Assembly: GCA_905233415.1 (NCBI GenBank)
Contig: CAJOEX010000012.1
Location: 1-64,000, forward strand
Length of the DNA: 64,000 nt
Source: Paludibacteraceae bacterium
Lineage (GTDB): Bacteria; Bacteroidota; Bacteroidia; Bacteroidales; Paludibacteraceae
Reading direction: 5' to 3'
A program made the position numbers and the translations under genes. This document shows, piece after piece, positions 8,982 to 16,510 of the stretch (positions within the stretch are counted from its first letter, which is position 1; each line of letters opens with the position of its first letter). The notes beneath the pieces are model-generated. The model saw nothing but the letters and a program-made list of their open reading frames with translations, made no database searches and was not told where the DNA came from.

Positions 8982-9698
8982 TTACAAATAGAACTCTTCT
9001 GTCAGTTTGGCGTACTCTTCGCTTCTGGAAGAAGTTTCAGACTCAATATGGAAATCGTTCGTTTCACAGCATCCGCCTGCTCCTTTCTTGAAAGCCACAA
9101 GAATCCGTTTCAATGGTTTGCCGGACTTGGAATATACATGCGTCAGACGTTCGGCAAACAATCCTACCCTTTTTGCTTCTGCAAAAATGATAGTTTCTGC
9201 TTCCGCCGGCAAAATAAGTGCCAGACGACCGTTTTCACCAAGTAACTGCGCCGAACAACGCAACAAGTCCCGATAACTCAAGCTATCCGTATGGCGCGCC
9301 GTTTGCCGCTGTTTGTCAGGATTCTTGAGGGAATCCACAAAATACGGAGGATTGGAGAGTATCAAATCAAATTGATAATTGATACTTGATAATTGATGTT
9401 CTTGCAAAGAGATGCGCTGTGCATGGAGGCGTTCGGACCACGGAGAAGCGGCAAAGTTCGCTTGCGCCTGCTTCACAGCTGCTTCGTCTATATCAATGGC
9501 ATCAATCTCAGCGTCGGGACAGCGTTGCGCCAACATTAAGGCAATCAAACCGCTTCCCGTTCCGACATCGAGGATTCGAGACCGTTTCTCCGGCAGAGGA
9601 CACCACGCACCAAGAAGGACGCCGTCCGTGCCTACTTTCATGGCACACTGGTCATGCCAAACTGTAAACTGCTTAAATCGAAAGTTCAACGTGCTCAT
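8982..9698 (-). CDS. trmN6: tRNA1(Val) (adenine(37)-N6)-methyltransferase
   Basis: MSTLNFRFKQFTVWHDQCAMKVGTDGVLLGAW, NPPY motif LILSNPPYF; start trimmed from ORF 9836. Confidence 0.88.
   Translation of the reverse strand: MSTLNFRFKQFTVWHDQCAMKVGTDGVLLGAWCPLPEKRSRILDVGTGSGLIALMLAQRCPDAEIDAIDIDEAAVKQAQANFAASPWSERLHAQRISLQEHQLSSINYQFDLILSNPPYFVDSLKNPDKQRQTARHTDSLSYRDLLRCSAQLLGENGRLALILPAEAETIIFAEAKRVGLFAERLTHVYSKSGKPLKRILVAFKKGAGGCCETNDFHIESETSSRSEEYAKLTEEFYL
9370..9397. repeat. heptamer array inside trmN6 CDS
   Basis: AATTGAT AATTGAT ACTTGAT AATTGAT on + strand; encodes HQLSSINYQFD. Confidence 0.8.
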
Positions 9699-10386
9699 GG
9701 TGATGCTCGTGTCCTTCGCAGAAAATATGTACGCTAAGATAGATGCCGTAACCGATAAACAGCACCGCACATACATATCGGAACCATTTCTCGAACTTGC
9801 GAAGTTTCTCGGTAAGTTTCTGCGTACTGATGGCACTATAACAAATCAGCCATGCAATAATAAGAATCGGCAGACCCGTTCCCAAACCGAACACTATCGG
9901 CAAAATCCAGTTCAGCGGCGCTTCCAATGTAATCGCCGTATCAATCATGGTGAAGAAATACACCAGCCTATGAGGACAAAAAGCAATTGCGAAGAAGATT
10001 CCCAACATAAAAGCCCATAACCAGCTGGACTTGTCATCAACAGACTGCAACCATTTGTTCAGCCCGTGGTCGTGATTATGATGGTGATGCCCCACAACAA
10101 GCAGCAACACACCGCACAGCAACATAAAGGCGCATAGCAACGGTTCGCCCCAGTGCTCAAGCACATGGTGTATAGATTCTGTCTGCGCACCCATGATAAA
10201 TGGTACTGACAGCAACACATATGTCACTAATTTCCCCAACACAAACATCAAACCCGTAATCAGGACTCGCCTTTTGTTCTGCATTTCACGGTCGATATAA
10301 CCGATAGCGGCAATACTGGTAAAAAGCGTACACGGATCCAAAATCATCAAAAAACCAAGCAATAATGCACTAAAAATAGCTATCAT
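9673..10386 (-). CDS. CcdA/SafE-like polytopic membrane transporter with His-rich segments (resembles ArsG-type permeases)
   Basis: MIAIFSALLLGFLMILDPCTLFTSIAAIGYI; GHHHHNHDHG loop; C-terminus EGHEHHHEHVELSI. Confidence 0.65.
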   Translation of the reverse strand: MIAIFSALLLGFLMILDPCTLFTSIAAIGYIDREMQNKRRVLITGLMFVLGKLVTYVLLSVPFIMGAQTESIHHVLEHWGEPLLCAFMLLCGVLLLVVGHHHHNHDHGLNKWLQSVDDKSSWLWAFMLGIFFAIAFCPHRLVYFFTMIDTAITLEAPLNWILPIVFGLGTGLPILIIAWLICYSAISTQKLTEKLRKFEKWFRYVCAVLFIGYGIYLSVHIFCEGHEHHHEHVELSI

Positions 10387-10407
10387 TTGCAAAAAATATA
10401 AAAATTT

Positions 10408-10439
10408 CTTGCAAAGGTAAGGATTTTTTTGTAATTTTG
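10408..10439 (+). promoter_or_regulatory. promoter (CTTG-N20-TAATTTTG) for sensor kinase
   Basis: CTTG 10408-10411, TAATTTTG 10432-10439. Confidence 0.6.
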
Positions 10440-10443
10440 CAAG
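10412..10443 (-). promoter_or_regulatory. promoter (CTTG-N20-TACCTTTG) for transporter/trmN6
   Basis: minus strand CAAG 10440-10443, CAAAGGTA 10412-10419, spacer 20. Confidence 0.6.
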
Positions 10444-10448
10444 CGAAA

Positions 10449-12437
10449 ATGAAAAAAGTTGTCAAAATAGTGTTATTTTTGTTGTTTCTGCTAACTATTT
10501 CATGCTCAAACACACAATACGATATCCGAAGAAAGGAGAAGCGGGCGGAAAACGAACTACAAGACCTCAGTGCTGCCATTCTTGCTGACAACACGGATTC
10601 CATTTGGCTAATCTCACGCCGTTCTTCTGACATACACTATCTTATTTTTTATAATGGGGAAGTGGTATTTTGGTCAGACAACAGCCTGACTGCACCTAAT
10701 ATATATAGTCCGCGCGAGGGAGGATGGTTCGATTATGACTTTTCCAATGCCCGTTGCCGCGTCTTGTGGCAACATATCGGCGACTACGATGTAGAGACGA
10801 TTATCCCGATTGAATGGAACATCAAAGCGCGGGAAGAGATTTCCCAATCTTTCTCATACCTGCCTCTTCTTGCAGCCAATTCCACCAACGACACCGGTCT
10901 TTTCTCATCTCGTTCACGGGCAAGAATGTTCTATTGGCTGACAATAATGGCTTTTCTTGCACTTATTATCGTCGGATCGGTATCTATTTTCCGTGCCCAT
11001 GGTGTAAAAAACCTCCGCCTCAGCAGCCGTATCACATATACGATTATGGCAGTTGTATTGGTAAGTTTTGTAGCAGTATTTGCTGTTTCAGTACGTTATA
11101 TCCGCACTCGCTACCGCACCCGTCAAGAAGCGGAACTGACCCAAAAATGCCGGTTCATACAGGCAGCCCTGCAGAATCTCTATTTCTGGGATTTCTCCAC
11201 GCACTCCATCTCCGCCTCAAGCCTGAATGCCGATTTGCGTGACTTGGCATATTCATATGGTACAGATATCCATATTTATGATTTACAAGGGCATCTTATT
11301 GGTTCCTCGACGCCACAACTCTTCCGGCACCGCCTCCTCTCAACATATCTGGCTCCGGAAGTAATGTTCAAGCCCAAACAAACCATGACATGCTATTCCA
11401 CATTAGGGGATTTTCGTTATCTTTCTGCTTATACTGAATTCGTTAACGGCGGTTATGTGCAACTCGGCTATATTGCTGTCCCTTCTTTCATTTCCCAGGA
11501 GGAGGAAGGCCGCGAAGTGGACGCATTCCTTGCCCGTCTGTTACCGGTTTATCTCATTGTTTTGCTTGTAGGCGCATTTTTGGCAATATTGCTTGCCCGT
11601 GCATTAGCCGCGCCAATAGCTTCCATCGGGGAACGAATGCAGTCTTTGTCTCTCGGCGGAGAAAACAAACACATCCCCTATGACCGCAAAGATGAACTTG
11701 GCATCCTTGTCGAACGATACAATGAAATGGTAGATGAAATCGAACGTTCCTCGCAACAACTCGCGCGCTCGGAACGTGAAGGCGCGTGGCGGACTATGGC
11801 CAGACAGGTGGCGCACGAGATAAACAACCCCTTGACGCCGATGAAACTGACGGTACAGCAACTTCAACGCCTCAAAGGAACTGACCGTTTTGATACGCAG
11901 TTCGATAAAGCCACCTCAATGCTTATTTCAGAGATGGATAACTTATCGCGCATTGCAACATCCTTCTCCACCTTTGCCAAACAGCCGGAGGTGCAGCCCG
12001 CCGAAGTTGACATAGCGCAAAAGCTCACAGCGGCAGTAACGCTCACATCCAACAACCCGCAGAAAATCCCCATCCGTTATTTTGGTCCGGATTCAGGAGT
12101 TATCGCATATGCAGACAAAGAGCAAATTGGACAAGTATTCACAAATATCATCCGCAACGCCGTACAAGCTATCAATGCGGCACCGGACGGAGACATTATT
12201 GTCATTCTCAAAACTGGTGACAAGGACTACATAGAAATTTCCATCTCTGACAATGGTCCCGGAATTCCGGAAAACATACAGCCGAAAATCTTCCTCCCGA
12301 ACTTCACGACTAAGACAACCGGTACCGGATTAGGTTTGGCAATATCAAAGAATATCGTTGAAGGCGCAGATGGAAAAATTACCTTTGAGACGTCTCCCAA
12401 AGGCACAACCTTCCATATTTTCCTGAAAAAAGTTTAG
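10449..12437 (+). CDS. membrane sensor histidine kinase (HAMP + HisKA + HATPase_c, NtrY-like)
   Basis: H-box MARQVAHEINNPLTPMKLTVQQL, G boxes ISDNGPGIPENIQPKIFLPNFTTKTTGTGLGLAISKNIVEG; start trimmed to MKKVVKI. Confidence 0.9.
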   Translation: MKKVVKIVLFLLFLLTISCSNTQYDIRRKEKRAENELQDLSAAILADNTDSIWLISRRSSDIHYLIFYNGEVVFWSDNSLTAPNIYSPREGGWFDYDFSNARCRVLWQHIGDYDVETIIPIEWNIKAREEISQSFSYLPLLAANSTNDTGLFSSRSRARMFYWLTIMAFLALIIVGSVSIFRAHGVKNLRLSSRITYTIMAVVLVSFVAVFAVSVRYIRTRYRTRQEAELTQKCRFIQAALQNLYFWDFSTHSISASSLNADLRDLAYSYGTDIHIYDLQGHLIGSSTPQLFRHRLLSTYLAPEVMFKPKQTMTCYSTLGDFRYLSAYTEFVNGGYVQLGYIAVPSFISQEEEGREVDAFLARLLPVYLIVLLVGAFLAILLARALAAPIASIGERMQSLSLGGENKHIPYDRKDELGILVERYNEMVDEIERSSQQLARSEREGAWRTMARQVAHEINNPLTPMKLTVQQLQRLKGTDRFDTQFDKATSMLISEMDNLSRIATSFSTFAKQPEVQPAEVDIAQKLTAAVTLTSNNPQKIPIRYFGPDSGVIAYADKEQIGQVFTNIIRNAVQAINAAPDGDIIVILKTGDKDYIEISISDNGPGIPENIQPKIFLPNFTTKTTGTGLGLAISKNIVEGADGKITFETSPKGTTFHIFLKKV

Positions 12438-13771
12438 AGATTCCTTATCCGCCACTCGTTCGGATACTGGTTGTTCAAGCGATTACCCACATTCTTTGCG
12501 AAACCCAGCGGTACATCTTCATATGTTAGCAGAAGTGTTCCCATAGGCACATTTTGAGGCACTAATGTCTCCGTCCTCAAATAACTCAATGCCATTTCCC
12601 GCGTCAAATCCACTTGATGGAAAGCATCACGTTTAAGGTCTTTAACCATGCTTAAGCTATGCTGCGGAACAACACCCTTACCACGCTCTTCGCCAATTCC
12701 AAAGCCTGTCAGCACACATGTCATATTTGTGCACAAACTGTCAATCAATGCCTTATGCCGCATTGGATAGGCCGTCATAAATCGGTCATTTTGGCGCATC
12801 GCCCATGCTTCCGGGTGCTGCAACCAAGTGCGCATAACTTTCTCATGTTCAGGATTACAGAACGTCGGACGTTTCGGTTCCTTAATTTTATACGCCCCGA
12901 ACGGCTCAAGGTTTTTGCGTAAAACACAAATATAGAAACCTTCCCCTTTCACCTTATGCGGATAGAAATGATAGCCCGCATAACTTTCTTCAATACCCCA
13001 AGAAGGCTCATAATGCAACGGCAGAATTTCAGCACCCAAACACTCCGCTATCCATTGTGCATTTTCCTCGTTTTCTTCCTTATTGAAAGTACATGTTGAA
13101 TATATCAATATGCCACCCGGTTTCAGGGCTTCCCATACATTCATCAATATACTCCGTTGCCGCTCGGCGCACATCCTCACATTCTTCATACTCCACTCGT
13201 TACGCGCTTCGTGGTCTTTGCGAAACATTCCCTCCCCCGAACAAGGAGCATCCACCAAAATACAATCAAACAAGTTTTGGGTTCGCTCGCCAAAGTCAGC
13301 AGCCGAATTGTGCGTAACCACAGTATTACCATTGCCCCATTTCTGGATATTCTCACTGAGGATAAACAATCGCTGGCGAACGACTTCATTACTTATCAAC
13401 AATCCATTTTGCCCGAGATGCTGACTTATAAGAGTGGATTTCCCCCCGGGAGCAGCGCACAAATCAAGTACAATACTCTCTGGTGCTACATATTGGTCCA
13501 ACGCCTGCTGCACAAACATTGAACTGGCCTCCTGTACATAATAGCACCCGGCATGAAACAACGGATCCGAAGTAAATGAAATTCGCTGGGTCAGATAATA
13601 CCCGTCAATATGCCACGGCACTTCCTCTGTATCACAAGGGAACGTCAGCACATCCTTCTTGTCATTAAGACGAATAGACGTCACGGGCTCTTGTTCCAAA
13701 GCCCGAAACAGTTGCTCCGCTTCCGCGCCCAACTGTTGCCGCATATTATCTAAAAACTCCAACGGTAACAT
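12434..13771 (-). CDS. RsmF-like rRNA (cytosine-C5) methyltransferase, NOL1/NOP2/Sun family
   Basis: VLDLCAAPGGKSTLISQHL, VDAPCSGEGMFRKD, LIYSTCTFNKEENEE. Confidence 0.9.
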   Translation of the reverse strand: MLPLEFLDNMRQQLGAEAEQLFRALEQEPVTSIRLNDKKDVLTFPCDTEEVPWHIDGYYLTQRISFTSDPLFHAGCYYVQEASSMFVQQALDQYVAPESIVLDLCAAPGGKSTLISQHLGQNGLLISNEVVRQRLFILSENIQKWGNGNTVVTHNSAADFGERTQNLFDCILVDAPCSGEGMFRKDHEARNEWSMKNVRMCAERQRSILMNVWEALKPGGILIYSTCTFNKEENEENAQWIAECLGAEILPLHYEPSWGIEESYAGYHFYPHKVKGEGFYICVLRKNLEPFGAYKIKEPKRPTFCNPEHEKVMRTWLQHPEAWAMRQNDRFMTAYPMRHKALIDSLCTNMTCVLTGFGIGEERGKGVVPQHSLSMVKDLKRDAFHQVDLTREMALSYLRTETLVPQNVPMGTLLLTYEDVPLGFAKNVGNRLNNQYPNEWRIRNL

Positions 13772-13779
13772 TTTCGCTG

Positions 13780-13811
13780 CAAAAGTACAACTTTTTTTTC
13801 AATTACGCAAA
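13780..13811 (-). promoter_or_regulatory. Bacteroidetes-type promoter for RsmF-like gene
   Basis: minus strand CAAA 13808-13811, CAAAAGTA 13780-13787, spacer 20. Confidence 0.75.
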
Positions 13812-13856
13812 TTTAATCTGTTTTTTTATGCGTTTCTTCACTTTTCCCTAAAAAAA

Positions 13857-13888
13857 TTTGCACATATCATAAAAAAGTTGTACTTTTG
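13857..13888 (+). promoter_or_regulatory. Bacteroidetes-type promoter for the Gfo/Idh-OPX-wzc operon
   Basis: TTTG 13857-13860, TACTTTTG 13881-13888, spacer 20. Confidence 0.75.
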
Positions 13889-13907
13889 CGGGTTAATTTG
13901 TCATTGT

Positions 13908-14894
13908 ATGGAAAAACAATTGAATTTTGCGCTCATCGGTGCCGCCGGATATATTGCCCCACGGCACATTAAGGCCATCGCCGATACCAGCAACAATTTG
14001 ATGGTCGCTTATGATAAATTTGATTCTGTCGGACGCCTTGACAGCAGTTTTCCTGATTGTTCATTCTTTACAGAAAACGAGCAGTTTGACCGATTCTGCT
14101 CGAAGCAGATGCGTACAGACAATCCGCTTCATTGGACAGCAATCTGCACACCGAACTATACTCATGATGCGTTCATCCGTTACGGTTTGCGCCTCGGAAC
14201 GAATGTAATTTGCGAAAAACCGCTGGTTCTTAACCCGTACAATATTGATAATCTCGTCGAATTGGAAGCAGAAACGGGACATCAGGCTTATACTATTTTG
14301 CAGTTGCGTCTGCATGAGGCTATTGCAAACCTTAAGAAAAAAGTGGATGCCGGTCCTATTGACAAAATTTACGATGTGGATTTAACCTACATCACCTCTC
14401 GCGGCAAATGGTATTATTCCTCATGGAAAGGCGATGTACACAAATCCGGTGGTGTGGCAACAAACATCGGCATACATTTCTATGACATGCTCCAATGGAT
14501 TTTCGGTCCGGTACAGAAGAACATCGTTCACGTAATGAGTTTTGACCGCGTCGCAGGTTACCTTGAGTTAAAGAAAGCTCGCGTGCGCTACTTTTTGAGT
14601 ATCAACGCTGAATGTCTGCCGCCCAATGCCGTTCAAGGCGAGAAAAAGACCTATCGTACTCTGAATATTGACGGAGAAGAGTTTGAATTCTCCGCCGGAT
14701 TTACGGAATTACATACCGAATCCTATAAACGTATTCTTGCTGGACAAGGTTTCCGTATCAGCGAAGCTCGTCCGTGCATTGAGATTGTCAGTCAGATTCG
14801 TCACGCAGAACCAGTTGGTCTTGTAGGAGATTATCACCCGTTGGCTAATTTACCGTTAGCAAAACACCCGTTTGGTTGGGATGAGAAACGTTAA
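13908..14894 (+). CDS. Gfo/Idh/MocA-family oxidoreductase (WlbA-like nucleotide-sugar oxidase)
   Basis: MEKQLNFALIGAAGYIAPRHIKAI, NVICEKPLVLNPYNID; ORF start trimmed to the ATG downstream of the promoter. Confidence 0.85.
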   Translation: MEKQLNFALIGAAGYIAPRHIKAIADTSNNLMVAYDKFDSVGRLDSSFPDCSFFTENEQFDRFCSKQMRTDNPLHWTAICTPNYTHDAFIRYGLRLGTNVICEKPLVLNPYNIDNLVELEAETGHQAYTILQLRLHEAIANLKKKVDAGPIDKIYDVDLTYITSRGKWYYSSWKGDVHKSGGVATNIGIHFYDMLQWIFGPVQKNIVHVMSFDRVAGYLELKKARVRYFLSINAECLPPNAVQGEKKTYRTLNIDGEEFEFSAGFTELHTESYKRILAGQGFRISEARPCIEIVSQIRHAEPVGLVGDYHPLANLPLAKHPFGWDEKR

Positions 14895-15732
14895 ATACAT
14901 ATTTTTGCTTGTTGTGGCAGTTGTATTGGCATCTTGCGTGACTTCACGCAAGGTTAACTATATGCAGGAGCCCGGCAAGCATAAGATTCCGTCTTACGCA
15001 GACACGTTGGACTACGAGGAATATACCATTCGGCCGGACGACCGGTTGTATGTTTATGTATATTCGCTGGACGAAAACATAATGAAGATGTACAATGCAG
15101 GCACAACCAACCGAGGTCAAATGCGCAACATGATGCAAAATAGTGTCAATGGCCGCCAAACACAAGAGTTATATACATATCTCGTTGATAAAGACGGTTT
15201 TATCGACTTTCCAACCATCGGCAAGATTCAAGTGGCAGGTCTCACTACCCGAGAAACCAAACACAAACTGGAGGAAGAACTCAGCTCGTTGCTCAAGGAA
15301 ATTCCTGGTTACGCGACTATCTCTGTTGAAGTAAATATTGTCCAACGAACCTATTCGCTTATCGGTGTTAAAAGCGGAAGATTCCCCATCGATAAAGAAA
15401 AACTGACTATCTTCGAAGCGCTCGCACAAATGCAAAACTTGCAAACATTCAGCGACCGTGCCCGGGTTAAGATTATCCGAGAAATAAACGGAGAAACAAC
15501 CATTCGTGAATTTGATCTTCGTTCGAAAGATATTATCAATTCTGAATTTTACTATATCGAACCGAATGACATTATCTATGTCCGCGAACTGACAGGTAAA
15601 GCCTTTGGACTCACCTCTGCCGGTGCAGTGGTTGGAGTTATCGCATCGACTCTGTCATTCGGTGTATTCGTTTATACAGTCGTCGCAACAGGTATAAATC
15701 ACGTTAACAAGTATTACCCCAAACAACCATGA
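14881..15732 (+). CDS. polysaccharide export (OPX/Wza-family) lipoprotein, copy 1
   Basis: lipobox VVLASC; QEPGKHKIPSY; IRPDDRLYVYVYSLDE; SLBB-like regions. Confidence 0.85.
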   Translation: MRNVKYIFLLVVAVVLASCVTSRKVNYMQEPGKHKIPSYADTLDYEEYTIRPDDRLYVYVYSLDENIMKMYNAGTTNRGQMRNMMQNSVNGRQTQELYTYLVDKDGFIDFPTIGKIQVAGLTTRETKHKLEEELSSLLKEIPGYATISVEVNIVQRTYSLIGVKSGRFPIDKEKLTIFEALAQMQNLQTFSDRARVKIIREINGETTIREFDLRSKDIINSEFYYIEPNDIIYVRELTGKAFGLTSAGAVVGVIASTLSFGVFVYTVVATGINHVNKYYPKQP

Positions 15733-16508
15733 AAGCAATGAAAAACATATTCCGATTGCTCGTGGTTTTAATGACGGGCGTGATACTTACTGGCTGTTAC
15801 AGCCACCGTGTTATCGGTCTCTTGCAGGAGCCGGGAAAACATAAAATTCCTGAATACGAAAAGGATACTGTTCACGAACCCTATCGTATCCATGTCAACG
15901 ATGAGATTATTTATCGCCTCATCACAATGGACGAAACAATCTCGAAAGTACTTGGCAGCAATGAAAATGTATCTTCTACTCAATACGCAAACTCCTATCG
16001 CGTTTATAACGACGGAACAATTGACCTGCCTTTCTTGCAACCCATTCACATTGAGGGATTGACCGTTGTAGAGGCGCAGGAAGTCGTTAAAACAGCTTTC
16101 CGCGAGATTATTCCTGATGCAGACGTCAAACTGGCACTTTACAACAAAACCTTCACCGTCATTGGTGACATTAATTCCGGCGAGTATTATATATATAAGG
16201 AGAACATGAACATCTTCGAGGCACTCGCCATGACAGGCGACTTAATGAATTCCGGCGACCGGCGGCACGTACGGATTATACGGCCTAATGGTGCAGAAGA
16301 TCCCGAAATCCTTGAGTTTGACATCCGTTCCAATTCGATTATTGATTCTAAATACTACTATATTTATCCTAACGACGTGATTTATGTGGCTCGCACCAAA
16401 GACAGTTTTGTCAAAGTCGCAAGCTACACGGGCTTCCTTGGGCTAATCACGTCTTCCGTGTCACTCCTGATATCGGTACTTAACTACGCAACTACGCTTT
16501 CCAAATAA
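15729..16508 (+). CDS. polysaccharide export (OPX/Wza-family) lipoprotein, copy 2
   Basis: lipobox VILTGC; QEPGKHKIPEY; IHVNDEIIYRLITMDE; ATGA-type overlap with copy 1. Confidence 0.82.
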   Translation: MKAMKNIFRLLVVLMTGVILTGCYSHRVIGLLQEPGKHKIPEYEKDTVHEPYRIHVNDEIIYRLITMDETISKVLGSNENVSSTQYANSYRVYNDGTIDLPFLQPIHIEGLTVVEAQEVVKTAFREIIPDADVKLALYNKTFTVIGDINSGEYYIYKENMNIFEALAMTGDLMNSGDRRHVRIIRPNGAEDPEILEFDIRSNSIIDSKYYYIYPNDVIYVARTKDSFVKVASYTGFLGLITSSVSLLISVLNYATTLSK

Positions 16509-16510
16509 TC

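Noticed and set aside
9007-10020. Plus-strand ORFs over trmN6/transporter
   Set aside because: Antisense to conserved genes; no domain signal.
12434-12437. Overlapping stop codons of convergent sensor kinase and RsmF-like genes
   Set aside because: Real but common in compact genomes; not informative on its own.
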